DNA of 64,000 bases from Pseudomonas xionganensis (GCF_009763245.1 NZ_WKJZ01000001.1:1318455-1382454); one strand, 5' to 3'; positions 26,605 to 36,640 are shown, counted from the first letter of the stretch. Notes: generated from the letters alone by a model not told the origin. Made by a program: numbers and translations.

Positions 26605-27978
26605 ATGACTATGAAAACAACAAAAGGTCTGCTGCAAACTGGCGCCCTGGCTCTTACGCTGCTGGCCAGCAGCGTAATGGCGGCGGTATCGCCTGATGAG
26701 GCTGCCAAGCTGGGCACTACTCTGACGCCGGTCGGCGCGGAAATGGCGGGTAACGCCGATGGTTCCATCCCGGCCTGGACCGGTGGTCTGCCGAAGAATG
26801 CCGGTACCGTGGACTCTGCTGGCTTTCTGGCCGATCCCTTCCCCAGCGAGCAGCCGCTGTTCACCATCACCGCGGCCAACGCCGAGCAGTACAAGGACAA
26901 GCTGACTCCGGGTCAACTGGCCCTGTTCAAGCGTTATCCGGAAACCTACAAGATGCCGGTATTCCCGACCCATCGCTCGGCCAGCATGCCGGACTTTGTG
27001 CTGGAAGCGGCCAAGCGTAACGCCGTCAACACCAAGATGGTTGAAGGTGGCAACGGTCTGGAGAACTTCGAGCAGGCCATTCCGTTCCCGATCCCGAAAG
27101 ACGGTCTGGAAGCCATCTGGAACCATATCACCCGCTACCGCGGCGGCAGCGTGAAGCGTCTGGTCACCCAGGCGACTCCGCAGGCCAATGGCTCCTACAG
27201 CATGGTTTACTTCCAGGACGAGTTCACCTTCCGTGGTGCGCTGAAGGATGCCGATACCAGCAAGCCGAGCAACGTGCTGTTCTACTTCAAGCAGCGTGTA
27301 ACCGCTCCGTCGCGTCTGGCCGGTAACGTGCTGCTGGTTCACGAAACCCTTAACCAGGTGAAGGAGCCGCGTCTGGCCTGGCTGTACAACGCCGGTCAGC
27401 GTCGTGTGCGTCGTGCTCCGCAGGTGTCCTATGATGGTCCGGGTACCGCCGCTGATGGTCTGCGTACTTCCGACAACTTCGACATGTATAACGGTGCTCC
27501 TGACCGTTATGACTGGGTCCTGAATGGCAAGAAGGAAATCTATATTCCTTACAACAGCTACCGTCTGGATTCGCCGAAGCTGAAGTATGACGAAATCATC
27601 AAGGCTGGCCATATCAACCAGGATCTGACCCGTTACGAACTGCACCGTGTATGGCATGTGACCGCGACCCTGAAGTCGGGCGAGCGCCACATCTATGCCA
27701 AGCGTGACTTCTTCATCGATGAGGACACCTGGCAGGCTGCGCAGATCGACCACTACGACGGTCGCGGTACCCTGTGGCGTGTAGCTGAGGCGCATGCCCA
27801 GTACTACTACGACAAGCAAGTACCGTGGTACAGCGTTGAGACCCTGTACGACCTGCTGTCCGGTCGTTACCTGGCTCTGGGTATGAAGAACGAGGAGAAG
27901 AGCGCCTACGAGTTCGACTACCCGGCCAAGGAAAGCGATTACACCCCGGCGGCTCTGCGCCAGGCGGGCGTGCGCTAA
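26605..27978 (+). CDS. DUF1329 secreted protein
   Basis: This 457-residue protein starts MTMKTTKGLLQTGALALTLL with a signal peptide cleaved near SSVMAA. It has family blocks AEMAGNADGSIPAWTGGLP, AWLYNAGQRRVRRAPQVSYD and YAKRDFFIDEDTWQAA. DUF1329 proteins have a LolA/LolB-like lipid-binding character by fold suggestion and pair with DUF1302 barrels. It is 25 nt after the DUF1302 gene and closes with a strong terminator. Its codon use is GC-rich throughout, unlike the middle of the DUF1302 gene. Confidence 0.9.
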   Translation: MTMKTTKGLLQTGALALTLLASSVMAAVSPDEAAKLGTTLTPVGAEMAGNADGSIPAWTGGLPKNAGTVDSAGFLADPFPSEQPLFTITAANAEQYKDKLTPGQLALFKRYPETYKMPVFPTHRSASMPDFVLEAAKRNAVNTKMVEGGNGLENFEQAIPFPIPKDGLEAIWNHITRYRGGSVKRLVTQATPQANGSYSMVYFQDEFTFRGALKDADTSKPSNVLFYFKQRVTAPSRLAGNVLLVHETLNQVKEPRLAWLYNAGQRRVRRAPQVSYDGPGTAADGLRTSDNFDMYNGAPDRYDWVLNGKKEIYIPYNSYRLDSPKLKYDEIIKAGHINQDLTRYELHRVWHVTATLKSGERHIYAKRDFFIDEDTWQAAQIDHYDGRGTLWRVAEAHAQYYYDKQVPWYSVETLYDLLSGRYLALGMKNEEKSAYEFDYPAKESDYTPAALRQAGVR

Positions 27979-27999
27979 GTACGGCTGTTGCAACACAAG

Positions 28000-28026
28000 A
28001 ACCGGCCCCCAGTGGGCCGGTTTTTT
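28000..28026 (+). terminator. Rho-independent terminator
   Basis: AACCGGCCC (28000-28008) pairs with GGGCCGGTT (28014-28022) and runs into six Ts, closing the DUF1302-DUF1329 unit. Confidence 0.93.
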
Positions 28027-28220
28027 ATTGGTGTCGCTTAAATAGTCTGGAAAGTAGGGCGTTGTACGCGGCACAGCTGCCGCATCGTCGATGTACTAGG
28101 TCAAGCTTGGGAGAGAGGTTTTGCGTTGACCGGCATAGGGGGCTTCAAATGCGCCCGGCAAGGCGCTAGGCTGCTGAGCATTGGTAGTGCCCCTGCCTGT
28201 CGACTACAAGAACCCGGTTG

Positions 28221-30965
28221 ATGACTGATCTGTTTCGCATGCCTGGCTTGGTTTCTTCGCCCGTTACGGTGGGTGGGCATTTTTTTCGCCCGCCTTTGCC
28301 CGCAGGCTATGTGCCCCGCCCTCATCTCTGTGAGCACTTGCTATCCGGCTTGGATGGGCGGCTGCTGCTGATCAGCGCTCCGGCGGGTTTTGGCAAAAGC
28401 TCCCTGGCCATTGAGTTTTGCGAGGCGCTGCCGAGCCATTGGCAAAGCCTGTGGCTGGGCTTGAGCGAGCGCGACAGCGATCCGGGGCGCTTTCTTGAGC
28501 GCGTCCTCAGCGGCTTGCAGCAGTTTTTCCCACAGTTGGGTGAGGAGGCCATGGGGCTGCTGCGGTTGCGCCAGCGCCATCAGCCTTTTGCGTTCGAGGA
28601 GTGGCTGGACAGTCTGCTCGATGAGCTGGTGCTGCGCCTTGAGCCGAGCCGTCCGGTGCTGGTGGTGGTGGATGACTATCACCTGGCCCAGGGGGCGGTT
28701 CTCGACCGTTGCCTGCAGTTTTTCCTCAATCATCTGCCGCCGGGCCTGTTGTTGCTGGTCACCAGCCGTCAGCGTCCTGACTGGCATCTGGCCAGGTTGC
28801 GGCTGTCGCGGCAGCTGCTGGAGCTACATGAGCAGGATCTGCGCCTGAACGATGCCGAAAGCGCCGAGCTGCTCGCCCGTCAGGGTGCTCGCCTGACGGA
28901 AGAGGAACTGCATACCCTGTTGCAGCGCAGCGAGGGCTGGGTCGCCGGACTGCGCCTGTGGTCATTGACCGCGCAGGAGGCTCAGGAGGGGGCGGGGTTG
29001 CTACCCATGCCCCATGGCGGTGAAGGCCTGATTCGCGATTATCTGCTGGAAGAAGTGATCGAGCGGCAACCGGCCGAGGTGCAGGCCTTTCTTTTCGAAA
29101 CCGCCAGCCAGGAACGCTTTTGCGCCGAGCTGTGCGATGCCCTGCGCGACAGCTACGACAGTGCGGCCATTTTGCAGCATTTGCAGGCGCATCAGGTGTT
29201 TCTTGTGCCCCTGGACGAGCAGGGCAAGTGGTTTCGTTACCACCACCTGTTTTCCGATTTGTTGCGCAGTCGCCCCAGTGCCGGCCTGACTCAGGCGACC
29301 TCTAGCCTGCACTTGCGCGCCTGTCGCTGGTTCAGCACTCAGGGCCTGCTGGATGAGGCCATCGAACAGGCCCTGCGCGCCGGGCAGCCGGATGTGGCGG
29401 CCAATCTGGTGCAGAGCCTGTCCGAGGAGCAGTTGCTGGCGGAGCAGAATGTGGCCACCCTGCTGCGTTGGAAGATGCACCTGCCCGACAGTCTGCTGGC
29501 CAGCACGCCGCGCCTGATTCTGCTGTACAGCTGGGCACTGGCGCTGGCCTGCCAGCTGGATGCGGCGCAGGAGTTGTTGAGTCAGTTGCAGCGATTTTTG
29601 CCGGCTGCCAGCGAGGCCGAGCAGCAGGGGTTGCTGGCTCAATGGCTGGCCTTGAGCGGAGTGATCGCTCGCGGTCGTGGTGAAACGGCGCGGGCTCAGC
29701 AGTATTGCAGCGAGGCATTGGGATGCCTGCCAGAGGATCGCTATGGCCAGCGCCTGATGTGCCTCTCCAGTCTGGCCAATCTGGCCATTGTTCAGGGCGA
29801 TCTGTGGCGCGCGCGAACCTTAAACCGGGAAGCCCTGGACTCTGCGCAGCGCGTCGGTAATCCGTTGTTTGAGGCGCTGGCTCATTATGACCGGGCCCGT
29901 GCGCTGCAGGCCCGGGGCGAGGTTCAGCGTGCCTTGCAAGAGGTGCAGCGAGGTTTGTTGCGGCTCAGTGGCCTGTCTGGCCCGCGCCAGTATGCGATTC
30001 GTGCCCGCCTTACGCTGTACGAGGGCTTTCTGCTGAGTCTGCGCCTGCAGCCCAGGCAAGCTCGGGAGCGCTTGTTGGCAGGTATCGTCGAGGCGCGGGC
30101 CTGTCGTGATATCAGCTTGTTGATCGGTCATTGTGTGCTGGCCAACATGGAGGGGCGGGCCGGCGATCTGTCTGCCGCCCATGCCCATCTGGCCGAGGCC
30201 GAGCGGTTGATGCACATCTGGGATATCCCCCCCATCTACTACCTGGCGATGATTACACTGTGCAAGTGCGAGCTTTGGCTGTTGCAGGGGCAGACGGACC
30301 TGGCTGGCATCTGGTTAAGCCGCCTGGCGCAGACCTACAGCGGTGAGAAAGCGGCGGCCGCGCCGGAGTTTCACCCTTATCTGCCCTGGCATGTGGACTT
30401 GCAACAGGCGCGTCTGGAGCGCCAGCGCGGTCAGCTGGCCGAGGCCGAGCGCCGTCTGCGAGCGTTGATTGAGCGCGCCCGTGGCACGGGGGGGCAGTTG
30501 CTGCAGGCCCTGGCCCTGACCCAGCTGACCTCGCTGCTGCTGGACACCGGAGCGGAGCAGGAGGCGAGGCAATACCTTGCCCAGGCATTGGAAGCGTCCT
30601 CCGGCGGCGGCTTGTTGCCTTTCCATGAACTGCTGGTGGCGCAGCCCGACTGGTTGCGCGGCCAGCTACTGGGCCTGCCGGACTCGGCGCTGCGGGCGGC
30701 CTTGTTGGCTGAATTGCCGCGGGCCTGTGCCGCGGCCCCATTATCCGCGGAGCAGAACGCTGCTGTGGTTGAGGCGCTGAGTAGTCGGGAACTGGCGGTG
30801 CTGCAACTGATCGCCCAGGGCTGTTCGAATCAGGAAATCAGCGAGCGCCTGTTTATTTCCCTGCATACGGTGAAAACCCACGCCCGCCATATCAACAGCA
30901 AGCTGGCCGTGGAACGGCGCACCCAGGCGGTGGCGCGGGCCAAGGCGCTGGGGCTGCTGGCCTAA
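28221..30965 (+). CDS. Large ATP-binding LuxR (MalT/LAL) family regulator
   Basis: This 914-residue regulator has an N-terminal P-loop ATPase with Walker A APAGFGKSS (near residue 54) and Walker B VVVDDYH. A long helical, TPR-like sensor middle follows, then a C-terminal LuxR helix-turn-helix (LSSRELAVLQLIAQGCSNQE ... LHTVKTHARHINSKL). MalT-type proteins bind an inducer and ATP, oligomerise and activate promoters. It lies directly after the DUF1302/DUF1329 pair, as PP_0767 does in P. putida, and is its likely activator. ATG 28221 is preferred over the adjacent TTG. Its stop overlaps that of the convergent gene. Confidence 0.92.
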   Translation: MTDLFRMPGLVSSPVTVGGHFFRPPLPAGYVPRPHLCEHLLSGLDGRLLLISAPAGFGKSSLAIEFCEALPSHWQSLWLGLSERDSDPGRFLERVLSGLQQFFPQLGEEAMGLLRLRQRHQPFAFEEWLDSLLDELVLRLEPSRPVLVVVDDYHLAQGAVLDRCLQFFLNHLPPGLLLLVTSRQRPDWHLARLRLSRQLLELHEQDLRLNDAESAELLARQGARLTEEELHTLLQRSEGWVAGLRLWSLTAQEAQEGAGLLPMPHGGEGLIRDYLLEEVIERQPAEVQAFLFETASQERFCAELCDALRDSYDSAAILQHLQAHQVFLVPLDEQGKWFRYHHLFSDLLRSRPSAGLTQATSSLHLRACRWFSTQGLLDEAIEQALRAGQPDVAANLVQSLSEEQLLAEQNVATLLRWKMHLPDSLLASTPRLILLYSWALALACQLDAAQELLSQLQRFLPAASEAEQQGLLAQWLALSGVIARGRGETARAQQYCSEALGCLPEDRYGQRLMCLSSLANLAIVQGDLWRARTLNREALDSAQRVGNPLFEALAHYDRARALQARGEVQRALQEVQRGLLRLSGLSGPRQYAIRARLTLYEGFLLSLRLQPRQARERLLAGIVEARACRDISLLIGHCVLANMEGRAGDLSAAHAHLAEAERLMHIWDIPPIYYLAMITLCKCELWLLQGQTDLAGIWLSRLAQTYSGEKAAAAPEFHPYLPWHVDLQQARLERQRGQLAEAERRLRALIERARGTGGQLLQALALTQLTSLLLDTGAEQEARQYLAQALEASSGGGLLPFHELLVAQPDWLRGQLLGLPDSALRAALLAELPRACAAAPLSAEQNAAVVEALSSRELAVLQLIAQGCSNQEISERLFISLHTVKTHARHINSKLAVERRTQAVARAKALGLLA

Positions 30966-31816
30966 TCAGCGGGTAGCGAAAGATCCAGCGGTCGGGGCTT
31001 GGGCTTGGCCTGATCCGCTGCGCTCAAAGTGGCCTGCATATCGACCTGCAGGCCCTGTAGCACCGGCACCAGTTCGGCCATGCTGGTGCGTACTTCGGCG
31101 TAGGCATGCTGCTCGGCCAGCTTGGCACTGCGCTCTAGCAACTGCTCGCGTACCTCGCTGCTCAGGTGGATAAACAGTTCCGGCAGCAGCCTGCCCAGTT
31201 CGGCGCTGTACAGCACCAGTTCGTCGCGGGCGAAGTGCCGGGTCAGGCCCAGGTAGTCCAGCGCGCTGGAGATCAGCATGGCGGCGGCCGCCTTGGTTTC
31301 ATGCAGGCCCTGCAGGCGCACCGGGTTGCGCTGCTCGCTCTCGGCCAGGGTCATCCAGAATTCGGTGGTCAGGGTGAACAGCACCGCCTGCTGACGCAGT
31401 GAGTAGCTCATCAGGCCCAGGGCCTCTGCACCATAGGGTTGCTGGGCGGCCTTGAAGTCGAAATACAAGCGCATCAGCTCCTTGAGGCGGAACAGTGCTT
31501 CGCGGGCTTCGTTTTGCCTGAGTTCAAGGGGGGCGTAGATATTCAGCTGCGGGCGGAAATTTTCCTCGCTGACCATGCGCTGGTAGATCGGCCCGGTGAA
31601 CTCGCCGCTGCGTCGGGGCAGGGCATTGGCCTGGGTGCGGTCGATAACGCTGAGCGCCTCTAGCAATTGCTGATAGTCGGCACTGTTCCAGGGCTTGTGA
31701 ATGTCGGGGATCTTCTGTCCCAGATAAAACAGCTCTGTGGCCTGCAGGGGAAGGGCGCACACCAGCAAAAGGATGGCCAGTAATGAGTAGAGGCGGCGTG
31801 TTAGCGTGAGGCGCAC
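30962..31816 (-). CDS. Secreted helical protein, function unknown
   Basis: This 284-residue protein has a clear signal peptide (LYSLLAILLLVCALPLQA) followed by an all-helical body (LFRLKELMRLYFDFKAAQQ, AAAMLISSALDYLGL). No known domain is recognised. It ends with a 4-nt overlap with the LuxR-type gene (CTAA, both stops), so the two transcripts must be convergent antisense. It is divergent from the TetR gene. Confidence 0.75.
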   Translation of the reverse strand: MRLTLTRRLYSLLAILLLVCALPLQATELFYLGQKIPDIHKPWNSADYQQLLEALSVIDRTQANALPRRSGEFTGPIYQRMVSEENFRPQLNIYAPLELRQNEAREALFRLKELMRLYFDFKAAQQPYGAEALGLMSYSLRQQAVLFTLTTEFWMTLAESEQRNPVRLQGLHETKAAAAMLISSALDYLGLTRHFARDELVLYSAELGRLLPELFIHLSSEVREQLLERSAKLAEQHAYAEVRTSMAELVPVLQGLQVDMQATLSAADQAKPKPRPLDLSLPAD

Positions 31817-31906
31817 GGCAGGATCCAGCAGAGAGGTCAGGCCTTAGAGTAATCAGCCCGAAGCTTGGCGTCACCCGCGCCAAGGTTGGGTGGCGAAGGA
31901 GGAGCG

Positions 31907-32575
31907 ATGACCGAGCCGGACGCGGTACAGGCGGTTTTCGAGGACCTGGGCGGTTATGGTGCCCTGCATCGACAGCAGGAGCAGGGTGGCGAGGGGCCTC
32001 TGGTTGGGCATTTGCAGCGCACCCATATTCAGCTGACGGCCATCGCCGTATTTGCCCGTAAAGGGCTCGGCGAGACCACGGTCAATGACCTGCTGGCCGC
32101 GGCCCAGGTGTCGCGGCGCACTTTCTACAAGTATTTCGAGAACAAGATGCAGGTCCTCGAAGGTATCTACCAGAGCGCCGTGGCGCTATTGCTGTCGCGC
32201 TTTATGGCCATGCAGAGCATGGCCGGTAGCCCCGAGGCCTGGCTGGGCGCCATGGTGGAGCGTTACTTCGACTATCACCTGGCGGTGGGGCCGATCATCC
32301 GTCTGATGCAGGAAGAGGCCCTGCGCACCGGCTCCCCTCTGGCTGCCCATCGCCAGCACGCCCATGCCGAGATGGCGCGACTGCTTGCCGAGCGCCTGCA
32401 TGGCGATAGCCGTCAGCACGATCCGTTGACCTACCGGGCGTTGATCTGGGCGATGGAGGCGGCGTCCCTGGATCTGCTGGGGCGGGCGGCCAGTCGTGAG
32501 GAGATCGAGCAGGCCAAGCGCGTACTCAGCCAACTGCTGATTGCCTCCTTGTGTGGGGTGCGCGTCTCAACCTAG
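31907..32575 (+). CDS. TetR family transcriptional regulator
   Basis: This 222-residue repressor has an N-terminal helix-turn-helix near residues 40-85: IQLTAIAVFARKGLGETTVN, then AAAQVSRRTFYKYFENKMQ. A variable helical ligand domain follows. ATG 31907 follows the strong AAGGAGGA. The following alpha/beta hydrolase (78 nt downstream, same strand) is the probable target. Confidence 0.92.
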   Translation: MTEPDAVQAVFEDLGGYGALHRQQEQGGEGPLVGHLQRTHIQLTAIAVFARKGLGETTVNDLLAAAQVSRRTFYKYFENKMQVLEGIYQSAVALLLSRFMAMQSMAGSPEAWLGAMVERYFDYHLAVGPIIRLMQEEALRTGSPLAAHRQHAHAEMARLLAERLHGDSRQHDPLTYRALIWAMEAASLDLLGRAASREEIEQAKRVLSQLLIASLCGVRVST

Positions 32576-32653
32576 GTTGGGCGCCATACGGGCGCATCCA
32601 TGATTTGATTGGGCGTCTGCCTATTTCAAAAACAACAATATCGAGGTGCCTGC

Positions 32654-33595
32654 ATGTCTGCTTCCAGTCTTCCCTTTGCCTCTCCCCTGTCCAGCGGTGT
32701 GGCCGGCCTGGGCTTTGGCGCCTTGCCCCTGGAGCGACTCAAGGCGCGCTATGGCAACGCGACCGCCGGCTCGCGCTATATCGAACTGGATGGTTTCAAT
32801 CTGCACTACCGCGATGAGGGCAGTCGCGACAAGCCGGCGCTGGTATTGATTCACGGCGTGGTCGCCTCGCTGCACACCTGGGACGACTGGCTGCCGGCCT
32901 TCGCCAAGGACTACCGGGTTATCCGCTTCGATGTGCCGGGTTTTGGCCTGACCGGTCCCGCCCGCGATGGCCAGTATTCCGCCGAGCGGATGATCAAGGT
33001 GCTGGGCATGCTGCTTGATTATCTGCAGGTCAAACAGGCCGCTCTGGTGGGCAACTCCCTGGGGGGCTATATCGCCTGGAACTTCGCCCTGGCGGAACCG
33101 GCGCGGGTGAGCAAGCTGGTCTTGATTGACCCGGCGGGTTACCCCATGCGCAAGGTGCCATGGATGATTGCCGCGGCGGCCTTGCCGGGTGCGACCCAGC
33201 TGATGCCCCTGTGGATGCCGCGAGCCCTGATCGCCCAGGGCATCAAGGAAGTTTATGGCGAGCCGGCGCGAATCAAGCCGGGTGTGGTGGATCGTTACTA
33301 CGACCTGACCCGCCGCCCGGGCAATCGGCGGGCGATGATGGATATCTTCCGTGTTCTGCTGCAGGTCAATAAGCAGGAACTGCATGGTACGCCGGCGCGG
33401 GTGGCACAGATCCAGGCGCCGACGCTGCTGCTCTGGGGCGAGCGTGATCGTTGGATATCACCGCAGCATGTACCGCTCTGGCAGCGTGATCTGCCGGGTA
33501 TTCAGGTCAAGACCTATCCTGGGGTTGGGCATATCCCCATGGAAGAGATTCCCCAGCAAAGTGCCGCTGATACCCTGCGTTTCCTGCAGGGTTAA
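32654..33595 (+). CDS. Alpha/beta-hydrolase (lipase/esterase-like)
   Basis: This 313-residue hydrolase has the oxyanion segment LIHGVVASLHTW, nucleophile elbow GNSLGG, acid region LLLWGERDRW and catalytic His in GVGHIPMEE. It is likely an esterase or haloalkane-type hydrolase; the substrate is unknown. There is no signal peptide, so it is cytoplasmic. ATG 32654 (MSASSLPF) follows GAGG. Position after TetR and near the acyl-CoA synthetase module makes ester cleavage plausible. Confidence 0.9.
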   Translation: MSASSLPFASPLSSGVAGLGFGALPLERLKARYGNATAGSRYIELDGFNLHYRDEGSRDKPALVLIHGVVASLHTWDDWLPAFAKDYRVIRFDVPGFGLTGPARDGQYSAERMIKVLGMLLDYLQVKQAALVGNSLGGYIAWNFALAEPARVSKLVLIDPAGYPMRKVPWMIAAAALPGATQLMPLWMPRALIAQGIKEVYGEPARIKPGVVDRYYDLTRRPGNRRAMMDIFRVLLQVNKQELHGTPARVAQIQAPTLLLWGERDRWISPQHVPLWQRDLPGIQVKTYPGVGHIPMEEIPQQSAADTLRFLQG

Positions 33596-33714
33596 GCGTA
33601 CTGGCACGGCCAGTTGCACGTACCACCTCAGCGATTCAGGCCTGATCTTCGCAGCAGGTGGTGAGCCAGCCTGTGGCAGCTCTACCTGACGAGGCGAGCA
33701 AGGCGTGAACCCAA

Positions 33715-33749
33715 AATAAAAATGCCGCGCAGTGCGCGGCATTTTTATT
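33715..33749. terminator. Bidirectional rho-independent terminator
   Basis: AATAAAAATGCCGCGCA pairs with its exact reverse complement around a central AGT, giving A and T tracts on both sides between the hydrolase and bamD. Confidence 0.93.
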
Positions 33750-33761
33750 GGTTGCGGTCTG

Positions 33762-34742
33762 TCAGTCGAACAGGCCGAAGGTCAGGTAGCTGAACCAGGA
33801 GCGCTTCTTGGTTTGCGGTTCCTCGCCCATCAGCTCGCGAGGGATCTGCTGCTCGGCGTCTTCGTACTGGCGGATCACGTCCTGGCTGGCGCGGGTCTCA
33901 CCCGGTGGCAGCGGAGTATCGGTTTCGATCAGGCCCAGGGTGGCCTTGGCCAGCCAGGAGCGATCTTCATCACCACGCTCACGGGGTACGAACTGGCCAG
34001 TGGTGATGCTCGGGTGGTCCGGGTAGTTGAGTTTCAGGGTTTCCAGGCTGGTGGCAGCCAGGTCATCCAGGGTCAGGCGCTGGTAGGCCTCGACCATCAA
34101 GGCCAGGCCGTCGCCAACAGCCGGGGTTTCCTGGAAGTTTTCCACCACATAGCGGCCACGGTTGGCGGCGGCGACATAGGCGTTGCGGGTCAGGTAATAC
34201 TGGCCGACATGCACTTCATAGGCGGCCAGCAGATTGCGCAGGTAGATCATGCGCTGCTTGGCGTCCGGGGCGTAACGGCTGTTGGGGAAGCGGCTGGTGA
34301 GCTGGGCGAACTCGTTATAGGAGTCGCGGGCAGCACCTGGATCGCGCTTGGTCATGTCCAGCGGCACGAAACGGGCGACAAGGCCACGGTCCTGATCGAA
34401 GGACGCCAGGCCCTTGAGGTAGTAGGCGTAATCGACGCTAGGATGCTGCGGATGCAGGCGGATAAAGCGGTCGGCCGAGGATTTGGCGGCTTCCGGCTCG
34501 ACGTTCTTGTAGTAGGCGTAGATCAGCTCCAGCTGAGCCTGTTCGGCATAGCGGCCGAAGGGGTAGCGGGATTCCAGGGCCTTGAGCTTGGCGATGGCAC
34601 TGCCGTAGTTGCGGGTGTCCAGATCGGCCTGGGCCTGCTGGTAGAGCTCGGTCTCGCTCAGGTTTTCGTCGACCACGTGCTTGGAAGAGCAGGCGGTGGT
34701 GAAGGCGAGGATTGCGATCAGCAGCAGGTGTCTCACTTGCAT
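33762..34742 (-). CDS. bamD: Outer-membrane assembly lipoprotein BamD (ComL)
   Basis: This 326-residue lipoprotein (lipobox FTTACSS) is a TPR scaffold of the BAM complex, which inserts barrel proteins into the outer membrane. Blocks [21 protein letters not shown] and [17 protein letters not shown] are diagnostic. It is longer than E. coli BamD (about 245 residues); the extra C-terminal tail is seen in Pseudomonas. ATG 34742 begins [18 protein letters not shown]. It is divergent from rluD, as in P. aeruginosa. Confidence 0.96.
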   Translation of the reverse strand: MQVRHLLLIAILAFTTACSSKHVVDENLSETELYQQAQADLDTRNYGSAIAKLKALESRYPFGRYAEQAQLELIYAYYKNVEPEAAKSSADRFIRLHPQHPSVDYAYYLKGLASFDQDRGLVARFVPLDMTKRDPGAARDSYNEFAQLTSRFPNSRYAPDAKQRMIYLRNLLAAYEVHVGQYYLTRNAYVAAANRGRYVVENFQETPAVGDGLALMVEAYQRLTLDDLAATSLETLKLNYPDHPSITTGQFVPRERGDEDRSWLAKATLGLIETDTPLPPGETRASQDVIRQYEDAEQQIPRELMGEEPQTKKRSWFSYLTFGLFD

Positions 34743-34789
34743 GGCGGCTTGCGTCCCTGTGTCGGCGGCTGTCTTGAGCAAAGCCGTCC

Positions 34790-34798
34790 TGTTATGAT
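34790..34798 (+). promoter_or_regulatory. Extended -10 promoter candidate for rluD
   Basis: TGTTATGAT is an extended -10 box (TGn + TATGAT). A TTGAGC at 34774 is too close (13 nt) for a standard -35. The transcript would start about 85 nt before rluD. Confidence 0.4.
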
Positions 34799-34890
34799 GA
34801 GCGCCCCTGGAACCCCCCGGGGCAAAGACGCCGTATTTAACCACAAGCGTGTGGCCGAAACCAAAGCCTGCGCCCCCGCCGTTGCCGAGC

Positions 34891-35865
34891 ATGTCCTCTA
34901 TAAATAAGCAGACCATTGAACTGAACGCCGAGGTGCCCTATGAAATGGGCGGCCAGCGCCTCGACCAAGTCGCCGCACAGCTGTTCGCCGAGCACTCGCG
35001 TTCGCGCCTGTCTGCCTGGATCAAGGAGGGACGCCTGACGGTCGATGGTGCCGTGCTGCGTCCGCGTGACATTGTCCACGGCGGCTCGGTGCTGGCCCTG
35101 AAGGCCGAGCAGGAGGCCCAGGGCGAATGGGTGGCGCAGGATATAGCGCTGAATATCGTCTATGAGGACGAGCAGATCCTGGTCATCGACAAGCCCGCCG
35201 GTCTGGTGGTGCATCCGGCGGCCGGGCATGCCGACGGCACCCTGCTCAATGCCCTGCTGCACCATGTGCCGGACATCATCAATGTGCCGCGGGCCGGCAT
35301 CGTTCATCGTCTGGACAAGGACACCACCGGGTTGATGGTGGTGGCCAAGACCATCGAGGCGCAGACCCGCCTGGTCGACCAGCTGCAGAAACGCACCGTC
35401 AGCCGTATCTACGAGTGCATCGTGATCGGCGTGATCACCGCCGGCGGCAAGATCGACGCGCCCATCGGCCGCAGCTCGTCGCAGCGCCAGCGCATGGCCG
35501 TGACCGACGGCGGCAAGCCGGCGGTCAGTCATTACCGGGTGCTGGAGCGCTTCCGCTCGCACACCCATGCCCGGGTCAAGCTGGAAACCGGGCGCACCCA
35601 CCAGATTCGCGTGCACATGAGCCATGTCGGTTTTCCACTGGTGGGCGATCCGGTCTACGGCGGGCGTTTCCGCATTCCGCCCGCGGCCAGCCCGGGCATG
35701 GTGCAGGCGGTCAAGGAGTTCCCGCGCCAGGCCCTGCATGCGCGCTTTCTCGAACTGGATCACCCGCTGACCGGGCAGCGCATGAAGTGGGAGTCGCCGC
35801 TGCCGGAGGATTTCGTCTGGCTGCTGACCCTGCTGCGCCAGGATCGCGAGGCCTTTACCGGGTGA
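34891..35865 (+). CDS. rluD: 23S rRNA pseudouridine synthase RluD
   Basis: This 324-residue enzyme makes pseudouridines 1911, 1915 and 1917 in helix 69 of 23S rRNA. The N-terminal S4 domain ([21 protein letters not shown]) precedes the catalytic [16 protein letters not shown] motif with its active Asp, then [20 protein letters not shown] 34891 starts [10 protein letters not shown]. Its end overlaps pgeF by 4 nt (GTGA), so they are coupled. Confidence 0.96.
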   Translation: MSSINKQTIELNAEVPYEMGGQRLDQVAAQLFAEHSRSRLSAWIKEGRLTVDGAVLRPRDIVHGGSVLALKAEQEAQGEWVAQDIALNIVYEDEQILVIDKPAGLVVHPAAGHADGTLLNALLHHVPDIINVPRAGIVHRLDKDTTGLMVVAKTIEAQTRLVDQLQKRTVSRIYECIVIGVITAGGKIDAPIGRSSSQRQRMAVTDGGKPAVSHYRVLERFRSHTHARVKLETGRTHQIRVHMSHVGFPLVGDPVYGGRFRIPPAASPGMVQAVKEFPRQALHARFLELDHPLTGQRMKWESPLPEDFVWLLTLLRQDREAFTG

Positions 35866-36599
35866 GTAACCGGGCACACGACTGGCTGGTGGCCGACTGG
35901 CCTGCGCCGGCCAGGGTCAGAACCTGCATCACCACCCGCAGCGGTGGTATCAGCCTGCCGCCCTACGACAGTTTCAACCTGGCCGAGCATGTGGGTGACG
36001 AACCCGCCAGCGTGGCCAAGAATCGCCAGCGCCTGCTCAGTCAGCTCGGTTGCAAGCCGGCCTGGCTGGAACAGGTGCATGGCATTGCCGTGGCTGCAGC
36101 CGATCCGGCCCAGGTGACGCAGGCCGATGCCAGCTGGACCGGCACGGCCAACCTGGCCAGTGTGGTGATGACCGCCGATTGCCTGCCCGTGTTGTTCTGC
36201 GACCGCGCCGGTACCCGGGTGGCGGCCGCCCACGCCGGTTGGCGCGGCCTGGCCGCTGGCGTGCTGGAAGCCACGTTGGCAGCCATGGTCGTGCCGCCCG
36301 AGGATGCGCTGGTGTGGCTTGGTCCGGCCATCGGTCCTGCGCATTTCGAGGTGGGGCCCGAGGTGCATGCCGCCTTTGTCAGCCAGCACGCCGAGGCTGT
36401 AGAGGCCTTCCGGCCCAGTGCCAACCCCGGCAAGTACCTGGCCGACCTCTACCAGCTGGCACGTATCCGCCTGGCCGCCCGCGGCGTGACGGCCGTATAT
36501 GGTGGCGGGTTGTGCACCTACAGCGATGCGCGCTTCTACTCTTACCGCCGTTCGGCGCAGACCGGACGCTTTGCCAGCCTGATCTGGCTGGCCGGCTGA
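35862..36599 (+). CDS. pgeF: Peptidoglycan editing factor / laccase-domain protein
   Basis: This 245-residue PgeF (YfiH) family protein removes L-Ser-containing errors from peptidoglycan precursors in E. coli and has a copper- or zinc-binding laccase-like site. Motifs TADCLPVLFCDRAG and AAAHAGWRGLAAGVLE carry the Cys and His ligands. GTG 35862 overlaps the rluD stop. Order rluD-pgeF-clpB matches P. aeruginosa PA4544-PA4542. Confidence 0.93.
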   Translation: MSNRAHDWLVADWPAPARVRTCITTRSGGISLPPYDSFNLAEHVGDEPASVAKNRQRLLSQLGCKPAWLEQVHGIAVAAADPAQVTQADASWTGTANLASVVMTADCLPVLFCDRAGTRVAAAHAGWRGLAAGVLEATLAAMVVPPEDALVWLGPAIGPAHFEVGPEVHAAFVSQHAEAVEAFRPSANPGKYLADLYQLARIRLAARGVTAVYGGGLCTYSDARFYSYRRSAQTGRFASLIWLAG

Positions 36600-36640
36600 G
36601 GCTTCAGCGGCGCCGCCTGATCCAGATCAAGATCGGTTGC

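Noticed and set aside
34774..34798. Standard sigma-70 promoter TTGAGC...TATGAT before rluD
   Set aside because: The spacer is only 13 nt; only the extended -10 reading is kept, at low confidence.
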